Shown piece after piece: positions 38,783-50,982 of a stretch of 64,000 nucleotides of DNA (positions within the stretch are counted from its first letter, which is position 1; each line of letters opens with the position of its first letter). The translations under genes and the position numbers were made by a program. Below the pieces are notes generated by a model. The model was not told the DNA's origin. It worked only from the letters and a program-made list of their open reading frames with translations, and did not search any database. This DNA is from Ptiloglossa arizonensis (lineage: Eukaryota > Arthropoda > Insecta > Hymenoptera > Colletidae): NCBI RefSeq assembly GCF_051014685.1, contig NW_027478895.1, forward strand, positions 310,001 through 374,000, in the 5' to 3' direction.

Positions 38783-41700
38783 TAGGGAAAAAATACACAT
38801 ACCGTTGTAATCGGGCGAGTTTCTACTTTCAGATGCAATAGGAATTTTTGGGTTAGGTCAATCCGTTCGCGAGATATGGGAGTTTGAAGCTAAGTAATGG
38901 TTAAGAAGACAACAAATTTTTCGCAGTTCTGCTGCTCCAAACGCTTAACCAGAATGGCCTAGGGAAAAAATACACATACCGCTGTAATCGGTCGAGTTTC
39001 TACTTTCAGATGCAACAGGAATTTTTGGGTTAGGTCAGTCCGTTCGCGAGATATGGGAGTTTGAAGCCAAGAAATGGTTGAGAAGGCAAAAAATTTTTCG
39101 CAATTTTGCTGCTCCAAACGCTTAACCAGAATTGCCTAGGGAAAAAATACACATACCGCTGTAATCGGGCGAGTTTCTACTTTCAGATGCAATAGGAATT
39201 TTTGGGTTAGGTCAATCCGTTCGCGAGATATGGGAGTTTGAAGCTAAGAAATGGTTATGAAGACAACAAATTTTTTGCACTTCTGCTGCTCCAATCGCTT
39301 GACCAGAATGGCCTAAGGGAAAAATACACGTACCGTTGTAATCGGGAGAGTTTCTACTTTCAGATGCAACAGGAATTTTTGGGTTAGGTCAATCCGTTGG
39401 CGAGATATGGGAGTTTGAAGCCAAGAAATGGTTGAGAAGGCAAAAATTTTTCGCAATTCTGCTGCTCCAAACGCTTAACCAGAATGGCCTAGGGAAAAAA
39501 TACACATACCGTTGTAATCGGGCGAGTTTCTACTTTCAGATGCAACAGGAATTTTTGGGTTAGGTCAATCCGTTCGCGAGATATGGGAGTTTGAAGCTAA
39601 GAAATTGTTATGAAGACAACAAATTTTTCGCACTTCTGCTGCTCCAATCGCTTAACCAGAATGGCCTAAGGGAAAAATACACGTACCGCTGTAATCGAGC
39701 GAGTTTCTACTTTCAGATGCAACAGGAATTTTTGGGTTAGGTCAATCCGTTCGCGAGATATGGGAGTTTGAAGCTAAGAAATTGTTATGAAGACAACAAA
39801 TTTTTCGCACTTCTGCTGCTCCAATCGCTTAACCAGAATGGCCTAAGGGAAAAATACACGTACCGTTGTAATCGGGCGAGTTTCTAATTTCAGATGCAAT
39901 AGGAATTTTTGGGTTAGGTCAATCCGTTCGCGAGATATGGGAGTTTGAAGCTAAGAAATGGTTAAGAAGACAACAAATTTTTCGCACTTATGCTGCTCCA
40001 AACGCTTAACCCGAATGGCCTAGGGAAAAAATACACATACCGTTGTACTCGGGCGAGTTTCAACTTTCAGACGCAACAGGAATTTTTGGTTTAGGTCAAT
40101 CCGTTCGCGAGATATGGGAGTTTGAAGCCAAGAAATGGTTGAGAAGGCAAAAAATTTTTTGCTATTCTGCTGCTCCAAACGCTTAACCAGAATGGCCTAG
40201 GGAGAAAATACACATACCGTTGTAATCGGGCGAGTTTCTACTTTCAGATGCAACAGGAATTTTTGGGTTAGGTCAATCCGTTCGCGAGGTATGGGAGTTT
40301 GAAGCTAAGAAATGGTAAAGAAGACAACAAATTTTTCGCACTACTGCTGCTCCAAACGCTTAACCAGAACGGCCTAGGGAAAAAATACACATACCGTTGT
40401 AATCGGGCGAGTTTCTACTTTCAGATGCAACAGGAATTTTTGGGTTAGGTCAATCCGTTCGCGAGATATGGGAGCTTGAAGCTAAGAAATGGTTATGAAG
40501 ACAACAAATTTTTCGCACTTCTGCTGCTCCAAACGCTTAATCAGAATGGCCTAGGGAAAAAATACACATACTGTTGTAATCGGGCGAGTTTCTACTTTCA
40601 GATGCAACAGGAATTTCTGGGTTAGGTCAATCCGTTCGCGAGATATGGGAGTTTGAAGCTAAGAAATGATTGAGAAGACAACAAATTTGTCGCACTTCTG
40701 CTGCTCCAAACGCTTAACCAGAACTGCCTAGGGAAAAACTACACATACCGCTGTAATCGGGCGAGTTTCTACTTTCAGATGCAATAGGAATTTTTCGGTT
40801 AGGTCAATCCGTTCGAGAGATACGGGACTTTGAAACTAAGAAATGGCTGAGAAGACAACAAATTTTTCGCAATTCTGCTGCTCCAAACGCTTAACCAGAA
40901 TGGGCTAGGGAAAAAATACACATACCGATGTAATCGGGCGAGTTTCTACTTTCAGATGCAATAGGAATTTTTGGGTTAGGTCAATCCGTTCGCGAGATAT
41001 GGGAGTTTGAAGCTAAGAAATGGTTGAGAAGACAACAAATTTTTCGCACTTCTGCTGCTCCAAACGCTTAACCAGAATGGCCTAGGGAAAAAATACACAT
41101 ACTGTTGTAATCGGGTGAGTTTCTACTTTCAGACGCAGCAGGAACTTCTGGGTTTGGTCAATCCGTTCGCGAGATATGGGAGTTTGAAGCCAAGAAATGG
41201 TTGAGAAGGCAAAAAATTTTTCGCAATTCTGCTTCTCCAAACGCTTAACCAGAATGGCCTAGGGAAAAAATACACATACAGTTGTAATCGGGCGAGTTTC
41301 TTCTTTCAGATGCAACAAGAATTTTGGGTTAGGTCAATCCGTTCGCGAGATATGGGAGCTTGAAGCTAAGAAATGGTAAAGAAGACAACAAATTTTTCGC
41401 ACTACTGCTGCTCCAAACGCTTAACCAGAATGGCCTAGGGAAAAAATACACATACCGTTGTAATCGGGCGAGTTTCTACTTTCAGATGCAACAGGAATTT
41501 TTGGGTTAGGTCAGTCCGTTCGCGAGATATGGTAGTTTGAAGCTAAGAAATGGTTATGAAGACAACAAATCTTTCGCAATTCTGCTGCTCCAAACGCTTA
41601 ACCAGAATGGCCTAGGGAAAAAATACACATACCGTTGTAATCGGGCGAGTTTCTACTTTCAGATGCAATAGGAATTTTTGGGTTAGGTCAATCCGTTCGC

Positions 41701-44462
41701 GAGATATGGGAGTTTGAAGCTAAGTAATGGTTAAGAAGACAACAAATTTTTCGCAGTTCTGCTGCTCCAAACGCTTAACCAGAATGGCCTAGGGAAAAAA
41801 TACACATACCGCTGTAATCGGTCGAGTTTCTACTTTCAGATGCAACAGGAATTTTTGGGTTAGGTCAGTCCGTTCGCGAGATATGGGAGTTTGAAGCCAA
41901 GAAATGGTTGAGAAGGCAAAAAATTTTTCGCAATTTTGCTGCTCCAAACGCTTAACCAGAATTGCCTAGGGAAAAAATACACATACCGCTGTAATCGGGC
42001 GAGTTTCTACTTTCAGATGCAATAGGAATTTTTGGGTTAGGTCAATCCGTTCGCGAGATATGGGAGTTTGAAGCTAAGAAATGGTTATGAAGACAACAAA
42101 TTTTTTGCACTTCTGCTGCTCCAATCGCTTGACCAGAATGGCCTAAGGGAAAAATACACGTACCGTTGTAATCGGGAGAGTTTCTACTTTCAGATGCAAC
42201 AGGAATTTTTGGGTTAGGTCAATCCGTTGGCGAGATATGGGAGTTTGAAGCCAAGAAATGGTTGAGAAGGCAAAAATTTTTCGCAATTCTGCTGCTCCAA
42301 ACGCTTAACCAGAATGGCCTAGGGAAAAAATACACATACCGTTGTAATCGGGCGAGTTTCTACTTTCAGATGCAACAGGAATTTTTGGGTTAGGTCAATC
42401 CGTTCGCGAGATATGGGAGTTTGAAGCTAAGAAATTGTTATGAAGACAACAAATTTTTCGCACTTCTGCTGCTCCAATCGCTTAACCAGAATGGCCTAAG
42501 GGAAAAATACACGTACCGCTGTAATCGAGCGAGTTTCTACTTTCAGATGCAACAGGAATTTTTGGGTTAGGTCAATCCGTTCGCGAGATATGGGAGTTTG
42601 AAGCTAAGAAATTGTTATGAAGACAACAAATTTTTCGCACTTCTGCTGCTCCAATCGCTTAACCAGAATGGCCTAAGGGAAAAATACACGTACCGTTGTA
42701 ATCGGGCGAGTTTCTAATTTCAGATGCAATAGGAATTTTTGGGTTAGGTCAATCCGTTCGCGAGATATGGGAGTTTGAAGCTAAGAAATGGTTAAGAAGA
42801 CAACAAATTTTTCGCACTTATGCTGCTCCAAACGCTTAACCCGAATGGCCTAGGGAAAAAATACACATACCGTTGTACTCGGGCGAGTTTCAACTTTCAG
42901 ACGCAACAGGAATTTTTGGTTTAGGTCAATCCGTTCGCGAGATATGGGAGTTTGAAGCCAAGAAATGGTTGAGAAGGCAAAAAATTTTTTGCTATTCTGC
43001 TGCTCCAAACGCTTAACCAGAATGGCCTAGGGAGAAAATACACATACCGTTGTAATCGGGCGAGTTTCTACTTTCAGATGCAACAGGAATTTTTGGGTTA
43101 GGTCAATCCGTTCGCGAGGTATGGGAGTTTGAAGCTAAGAAATGGTAAAGAAGACAACAAATTTTTCGCACTACTGCTGCTCCAAACGCTTAACCAGAAC
43201 GGCCTAGGGAAAAAATACACATACCGTTGTAATCGGGCGAGTTTCTACTTTCAGATGCAACAGGAATTTTTGGGTTAGGTCAATCCGTTCGCGAGATATG
43301 GGAGCTTGAAGCTAAGAAATGGTTATGAAGACAACAAATTTTTCGCACTTCTGCTGCTCCAAACGCTTAATCAGAATGGCCTAGGGAAAAAATACACATA
43401 CTGTTGTAATCGGGCGAGTTTCTACTTTCAGATGCAACAGGAATTTCTGGGTTAGGTCAATCCGTTCGCGAGATATGGGAGTTTGAAGCTAAGAAATGAT
43501 TGAGAAGACAACAAATTTGTCGCACTTCTGCTGCTCCAAACGCTTAACCAGAACTGCCTAGGGAAAAACTACACATACCGCTGTAATCGGGCGAGTTTCT
43601 ACTTTCAGATGCAATAGGAATTTTTCGGTTAGGTCAATCCGTTCGAGAGATACGGGACTTTGAAACTAAGAAATGGCTGAGAAGACAACAAATTTTTCGC
43701 AATTCTGCTGCTCCAAACGCTTAACCAGAATGGGCTAGGGAAAAAATACACATACCGATGTAATCGGGCGAGTTTCTACTTTCAGATGCAATAGGAATTT
43801 TTGGGTTAGGTCAATCCGTTCGCGAGATATGGGAGTTTGAAGCTAAGAAATGGTTGAGAAGACAACAAATTTTTCGCACTTCTGCTGCTCCAAACGCTTA
43901 ACCAGAATGGCCTAGGGAAAAAATACACATACTGTTGTAATCGGGTGAGTTTCTACTTTCAGACGCAGCAGGAACTTCTGGGTTTGGTCAATCCGTTCGC
44001 GAGATATGGGAGTTTGAAGCCAAGAAATGGTTGAGAAGGCAAAAAATTTTTCGCAATTCTGCTTCTCCAAACGCTTAACCAGAATGGCCTAGGGAAAAAA
44101 TACACATACAGTTGTAATCGGGCGAGTTTCTTCTTTCAGATGCAACAAGAATTTTGGGTTAGGTCAATCCGTTCGCGAGATATGGGAGCTTGAAGCTAAG
44201 AAATGGTAAAGAAGACAACAAATTTTTCGCACTACTGCTGCTCCAAACGCTTAACCAGAATGGCCTAGGGAAAAAATACACATACCGTTGTAATCGGGCG
44301 AGTTTCTACTTTCAGATGCAACAGGAATTTTTGGGTTAGGTCAGTCCGTTCGCGAGATATGGTAGTTTGAAGCTAAGAAATGGTTATGAAGACAACAAAT
44401 CTTTCGCAATTCTGCTGCTCCAAACGCTTAACCAGAATGGCCTAGGGAAAAAATACACATAC
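38783..44462. repeat. Tandem pair of 16-monomer blocks (unit 2,830 bp)
   Basis: 38,783-41,612 is followed directly by a second copy, 41,613-44,442, with similarity running about 20 bases further. I noticed no substitution by eye. Shared rare changes include AAATTTTTTGC (about 40,161 and 42,991), CGAGGTATGG, GAACGGCC, CATACTGTTG (40,571 and 43,401), TTTTTCGGTT, GTTCGAGAGATACGG, AAATGGCTGAG, CATACAGTTG and the one-base-short AAGAATTTTGGG. The unit is 16 x 177 minus 2, from that shortened T run and the short A tract at 39,442 and 42,272. It is among the cleanest duplications in the window. Confidence 0.92.
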
Positions 44463-45030
44463 TGTTGTAATCGGGTGAGTTTCTACTTTCAGACGCAGCA
44501 GGAACTTCTGGGTTAGGTCAGTCCGTTCGCGAGATATGGGAGTTTGAAGCCAAGAAATGGTTGAGAAGGCAAAAAATTTTTCGCAATTCTGCCGCTCCAA
44601 ACGCTTAACCAGAATGGCCTAGGGAAAAAATACACATACCGTTGTAATCGGGCGAGTTTCTACTTTCAGACGCAACAGGAATTTTGGGTTAGGTCAATCC
44701 GTTCGCGAGATATGGGAGTTTGAATCTAAGAAATGGTTGAGAAGACAACAAATTTTTCGCAATTCTGCTGCTCAAAACGCTTAACCAGAATGGCCTAGGG
44801 AAAAAATACACATACCGTTGTAATCGGGCGAGTTTCTACTTTCAGATGCAACAGGAATTTTTGGGTTAGGTCAATCCGTTCGCGAGATATGGGACTTTGA
44901 ATCTAAGAAATGGTTGACAAGACAATAAATTTTTCGCAATTCTGCTGCTCCAATCGCTTAACCAGATTGGCCTAAGGGAAAAATACACATACCGTTGTAA
45001 TCGGGCGAGTTTCTACTTTCAGACGCAGCA
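44463..45030. repeat. Rare-variant monomers, copied at 48.0-48.5 kb
   Basis: About three monomers with unusual variants: CATACTGTTG joined to CAGCAGGAACTTCTGGGTTAGG, GCCGCTCC, a T-run deletion (GGAATTTTGGG near 44,680), GCTCAAAACGC, TTTGAATC, GGTTGACAAGACAATAAAT and CCAGATTGGCC. The set reappears about 3,537 bp later at 48.0-48.5 kb. The last part (from about 44,884) also has a relative at about 60.8 kb. Confidence 0.82.
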
Positions 45031-46597
45031 GGAACTTCTGGGTTTGGTCGATCCGTTCGCGAGATATGGGAGTTTGAAGCCAAGAAATGGTTGAGAAGGC
45101 AAAAAATTTTTCGCAATTCTGCTTCTCCAAACGCTTAACCAGAATGGCCTAGGGAAAAAATACACATACCGTTGTAATCGGGCGAGTTTCTTCTTTCAGA
45201 TGCAACAAGAATTTTTGGGTTAGGTCAATCCGTTCGCGAGATATGGGAGCTTGAAGCTAAGAAATGGTAAAGAAGACAACAAATTTTTCGCACTACTGCT
45301 GCTCCAAACGCTTAACCAGAATGGCGTAGGGAAAAAATACACATACCGTTGTAATCGGGCGAGTTTCTACTTTCAGATGCAATAGGAATTTTTGGGTTAG
45401 GTCAATCCGTTCGCGAGATATGGGAGTTTGAAGCTAAGTAATGGTTAAGAAGACAACAAATTTTTCGCAGTTCTGCTGCTCCAAACGCTTAACCAGAATG
45501 GCCTAGGGAAAAAATACACATACCGCTGTAATCGGTCGAGTTTCTACTTTCAGATGCAACAGGAATTTTTGGGTTAGGTCAGTCCGTTCGCGAGATATGG
45601 GAGTTTGAAGCCAAGAAATGGTTGAGAAGGCAAAAAATTTTTCGCAATTTTGCTGCTCCAAACGCTTAACCAGAATTGCCTAGGGAAAAAATACACATAC
45701 CGCTGTAATCGGGCGAGTTTCTACTTTCAGATGCAATAGGAATTTTTGGGTTAGGTCAATCCGTTCGCGAGATATGGGAGTTTGAAGCTAAGAAATGGTT
45801 ATGAAGACAACAAATTTTTTGCACTTCTGCTGCTCCAATCGCTTGACCAGAATGGCCTAAGGGAAAAATACACGTACCGTTGTAATCGGGAGAGTTTCTA
45901 CTTTCAGATGCAACAGGAATTTTTGGGTTAGGTCAATCCGTTGGCGAGATATGGGAGTTTGAAGCCAAGAAATGGTTGAGAAGGCAAAAATTTTTCGCAA
46001 TTCTGCTGCTCCAAACGCTTAACCAGAATGGCCTAGGGAAAAAATACACATACCGTTGTAATCGGGCGAGTTTCTACTTTCAGATGCAACAGGAATTTTT
46101 GGGTTAGGTCAATCCGTTCGCGAGATATGGGAGTTTGAAGCTAAGAAATTGTTATGAAGACAACAAATTTTTCGCACTTCTGCTGCTCCAATCGCTTAAC
46201 CAGAATGGCCTAAGGGAAAAATACACGTACCGCTGTAATCGAGCGAGTTTCTACTTTCAGATGCAACAGGAATTTTTGGGTTAGGTCAATCCGTTCGCGA
46301 GATATGGGAGTTTGAAGCTAAGAAATTGTTATGAAGACAACAAATTTTTCGCACTTCTGCTGCTCCAATCGCTTAACCAGAATGGCCTAAGGGAAAAATA
46401 CACGTACCGTTGTAATCGGGCGAGTTTCTAATTTCAGATGCAATAGGAATTTTTGGGTTAGGTCAATCCGTTCGCGAGATATGGGAGTTTGAAGCTAAGA
46501 AATGGTTAAGAAGACAACAAATTTTTCGCACTTATGCTGCTCCAAACGCTTAACCCGAATGGCCTAGGGAAAAAATACACATACCGTTGTACTCGGG
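45031..46597. repeat. 1.7-kb block, copy 3 of 3
   Basis: Matches 38.48-40.05 kb (shift 6,544) and, from the GGCGTAGGG monomer onward, 41.61-42.88 kb (shift 3,714). The CENP-B-box-like, A-tract and CAATAGG variants follow in the same order in all copies. Between 46,593 and 46,605 the alignment changes from shift 3,714 to 3,537, exactly one monomer less. One monomer (about 42,888-43,064 in the other copy) is therefore missing here. Confidence 0.85.
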
Positions 46598-48525
46598 CGA
46601 GTTTCTACTTTCAGATGCAACAGGAATTTTTGGGTTAGGTCAATCCGTTCGCGAGGTATGGGAGTTTGAAGCTAAGAAATGGTAAAGAAGACAACAAATT
46701 TTTCGCACTACTGCTGCTCCAAACGCTTAACCAGAACGGCCTAGGGAAAAAATACACATACCGTTGTAATCGGGCGAGTTTCTACTTTCAGATGCAACAG
46801 GAATTTTTGGGTTAGGTCAATCCGTTCGCGAGATATGGGAGCTTGAAGCTAAGAAATGGTTATGAAGACAACAAATTTTTCGCACTTCTGCTGCTCCAAA
46901 CGCTTAATCAGAATGGCCTAGGGAAAAAATACACATACTGTTGTAATCGGGCGAGTTTCTACTTTCAGATGCAACAGGAATTTCTGGGTTAGGTCAATCC
47001 GTTCGCGAGATATGGGAGTTTGAAGCTAAGAAATGATTGAGAAGACAACAAATTTGTCGCACTTCTGCTGCTCCAAACGCTTAACCAGAACTGCCTAGGG
47101 AAAAACTACACATACCGCTGTAATCGGGCGAGTTTCTACTTTCAGATGCAATAGGAATTTTTGGGTTAGGTCAATCCGTTCGAGAGATACGGGACTTTGA
47201 AACTAAGAAATGGCTGAGAAGACAACAAATTTTTCGCAATTCTGCTGCTCCAAACGCTTAACCAGAATGGGCTAGGGAAAAAATACACATACCGATGTAA
47301 TCGGGCGAGTTTCTACTTTCAGATGCAATAGGAATTTTTGGGTTAGGTCAATCCGTTCGCGAGATATGGGAGTTTGAAGCTAAGAAATGGTTGAGAAGAC
47401 AACAAATTTTTCGCACTTCTGCTGCTCCAAACGCTTAACCAGAATGGCCTAGGGAAAAAATACACATACTGTTGTAATCGGGTGAGTTTCTACTTTCAGA
47501 CGCAGCAGGAACTTCTGGGTTTGGTCAATCCGTTCGCGAGATATGGGAGTTTGAAGCCAAGAAATGGTTGAGAAGGCAAAAAATTTTTCGCAATTCTGCT
47601 TCTCCAAACGCTTAACCAGAATGGCCTAGGGAAAAAATACACATACAGTTGTAATCGGGCGAGTTTCTTCTTTCAGATGCAACAAGAATTTTGGGTTAGG
47701 TCAATCCGTTCGCGAGATATGGGAGCTTGAAGCTAAGAAATGGTAAAGAAGACAACAAATTTTTCGCACTACTGCTGCTCCAAACGCTTAACCAGAATGG
47801 CCTAGGGAAAAAATACACATACCGTTGTAATCGGGCGAGTTTCTACTTTCAGATGCAACAGGAATTTTTGGGTTAGGTCAGTCCGTTCGCGAGATATGGT
47901 AGTTTGAAGCTAAGAAATGGTTATGAAGACAACAAATCTTTCGCAATTCTGCTGCTCCAAACGCTTAACCAGAATGGCCTAGGGAAAAAATACACATACT
48001 GTTGTAATCGGGTGAGTTTCTACTTTCAGACGCAGCAGGAACTTCTGGGTTAGGTCAGTCCGTTCGCGAGATATGGGAGTTTGAAGCCAAGAAATGGTTG
48101 AGAAGGCAAAAAATTTTTCGCAATTCTGCCGCTCCAAACGCTTAACCAGAATGGCCTAGGGAAAAAATACACATACCGTTGTAATCGGGCGAGTTTCTAC
48201 TTTCAGACGCAACAGGAATTTTGGGTTAGGTCAATCCGTTCGCGAGATATGGGAGTTTGAATCTAAGAAATGGTTGAGAAGACAACAAATTTTTCGCAAT
48301 TCTGCTGCTCAAAACGCTTAACCAGAATGGCCTAGGGAAAAAATACACATACCGTTGTAATCGGGCGAGTTTCTACTTTCAGATGCAACAGGAATTTTTG
48401 GGTTAGGTCAATCCGTTCGCGAGATATGGGACTTTGAATCTAAGAAATGGTTGACAAGACAATAAATTTTTCGCAATTCTGCTGCTCCAATCGCTTAACC
48501 AGATTGGCCTAAGGGAAAAATACAC
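46598..48525. repeat. 1.9-kb block, repeat of 43.06-44.99 kb
   Basis: Shift 3,537 (20 x 177 minus 3). It shares CATACTGTTG (43,401 and 46,938), GTTCGAGAGATACGG, AAATGGCTGAG, CATACAGTTG, both shortened T runs and GGTTGACAAGACAATAAAT. One visible difference is TTTTTGGGTT (about 47,164), where the earlier copies read TTTTTCGGTT. The block ends at 48,526 with CACACACCG versus CACATACCG. The last single-base deletion of the window lies in it, near 48,220. Confidence 0.85.
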
Positions 48526-48839
48526 ACACCGTTGTAATCGGGCGAGTTTCTACTTTCGGATGCAATAGGAATTTTTGGGTTAGGTCAATCCGTTCGCAGG
48601 ATATAGGAGTTTGAAGACAAGAAATGGTTGGGAAGGCAAAAAATTTTTCGCAATTCTGCTGCTCCAAACGCTTAATCAGAATGGCCTAGGGAAAAAAGAC
48701 ACATACCGTTGTAATCGGGCGAGTTTCTACTTTCAGACGCAGCAGGATCTTCTGGGTTTGGTCAATCCGTTCGCGAGATATGGGAGTTTGAATCCAAGAA
48801 ATGGTTGAGAAGGCAAAAAATTTTTCGCAATTCTGCTGC

Positions 48840-50982
48840 TCCAAACGCTTAACCAGAATGGCCTAGGGAAAAAATACACATACCGTTGTAATCGGGCGAG
48901 TTTCTTCTTTCAGATGCAACAAGAATTTTTGGGTTAGGTCAATCCGTTCGCGAGATATGGGAGTTTGAAGCTAAGAAATGGTAAAGAAGACAACAAATTT
49001 TTCGCAATACTGCTGCTCCAAACGCTTAACCAGAATGGCCTAGGGAGAAAATACACATACCGTTGTAATCGGGCGAGTTTCTACTTTCAGATGCAACAAG
49101 AATTTTTGGGTTAGGTCAGTCCGTTCGCGAGATATGGGAGTTTGAAGCCAAGAAATGGTTGAGAAGGCAAAAAATTTTTCGCAATTCTGCTGCACCAAAC
49201 GCTTAACCAGAATTACCTAGGGAAAAAATACACATACCGTTGTAATCGGGCGAGTTTCTACTTTCAGATGCAATAGGAATTTTTGGGTTAGGTCAATCCG
49301 TTCGCGAGATATGGGAGTTTGAAGCTAAGAAATGGTTATGAAGACAACAAATTTTTCGCACTTCTGCTGCTCCAAACGCTTAACCAGAATGGCCTAGGGA
49401 AAAAATACACATACCGTTGTAATCGGGCGAGTTTCTACTTTCAGACGCAACAGGAATTTTTGGGTTAGGTCAATCCGTTCGCGAGATATGGGAGTTTGAA
49501 GCTAAGAAATGGTTGAGAAGACAACAAATTTTTCGCACTTCTGCTGCTCCAAACGCTTAACCAGAATGGCCTAGGGAAAAAATACACATACCGCTGTAAT
49601 CGGGCGAGTTTCTACTTTCAGATGCAACAGGAATTTTTGGGTTAGGTCAGTCCGTTCGCGAGATATGGGAGTTTGAAGCCAAGAAATGGTTGAGAAGGCA
49701 AAAAATTTTTCGCAATTCTGCTGCACCAAACGCTTAACCAGAATGGCCTAGGGAAAAAATACACATAACGTTGTAATCGGGCGAGTTTCTACTTTCAGAT
49801 GCAACAGGAATTTTTGGGTTAGGTCAATCCGTTCGCGAGATATGGGAGTTTGAAGCTAAGAAATGGTTGAGAAGACAACAAATTTTTCGCACTTCTGCTG
49901 CTCCAAACGCTTAACCAGAATGGCCTAGGGAAAAAATACACATACCGTTGTAATCGGGTGAGTTTCTACTTTCAGACGCAGCAGGAACTTCTGGGTTTGG
50001 TCAATCCGTTCGCGAGATATGGGAGTTTGAAGCCAAGAAACGGTTGAGAAGGCAAAAAATTTTTCGCAATTCTGCTTCTCCAAACGCTTAACCAGAATGG
50101 CCTAGGGAAAAAATACACATACCGTTGTAATCGGGCGAGTTTCTTCTTTCAGATGCAACAAGAATTTTTGGGTTAGGTCAATCCGTTCGCGAGATATGGG
50201 AGTTTGAAGCTAAGAAATGGTAAAGAAGACAACAAATTTTTCGCAATACTGCTGCTCCAAACGCTTAACCAGAATGGCCTAGGGAGAAAATACACATACC
50301 GTTGTAATCGGGCGAGTTTCTACTTTCAGATGCAACAAGAATTTTTGGGTTAGGTCAGTCCGTTCGCGAGATATGGGAGTTTGAAGCCAAGAAATGGTTG
50401 AGAAGGCAAAAAATTTTTCGCAATTCTGCTGCACCAAACGCTTAACCAGAATTACCTAGGGAAAAAATACACATACCGTTGTAATCGGGCGAGTTTCTAC
50501 TTTCAGATGCAATAGGAATTTTTGGGTTAGGTCAATCCGTTCGCGAGATATGGGAGTTTGAAGCTAAGAAATGGTTATGAAGACAACAAATTTTTCGCAC
50601 TTCTGCTGCTCCAAACGCTTAACCAGAATGGCCTAGGGAAAAAATACACATACCGTTGTAATCGGGCGAGTTTCTACTTTCAGACGCAACAGGAATTTTT
50701 GGGTTAGGTCAATCCGTTCGCGAGATATGGGAGTTTGAAGCTAAGAAATGGTTGAGAAGACAACAAATTTTTCGCACTTCTGCTGCTCCAAACGCTTAAC
50801 CAGAATGGCCTAGGGAAAAAATACACATACCGCTGTAATCGGGCGAGTTTCTACTTTCAGATGCAACAGGAATTTTTGGGTTAGGTCAGTCCGTTCGCGA
50901 GATATGGGAGTTTGAAGCCAAGAAATGGTTGAGAAGGCAAAAAATTTTTCGCAATTCTGCTGCACCAAACGCTTAACCAGAA
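48840..50982. repeat. Pair of partial 7-monomer-offset blocks (shift 1,239 bp)
   Basis: 48,840-49,743 reappears at 50,079-50,982, exactly seven monomers on. It shares CAACAAG, GGTAAAGAAG with CGCAATAC, GGGAGAAAATAC, and the AGAATTACC variant. The two intervening monomers (about 49,744-50,050) instead match about 51.16-51.47 kb, including a CATAACG monomer followed by a CAGCAGG monomer. AAACGGTTG (about 50,040) also marks copies near 52,870, 56,410 and 59,067. Confidence 0.83.
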
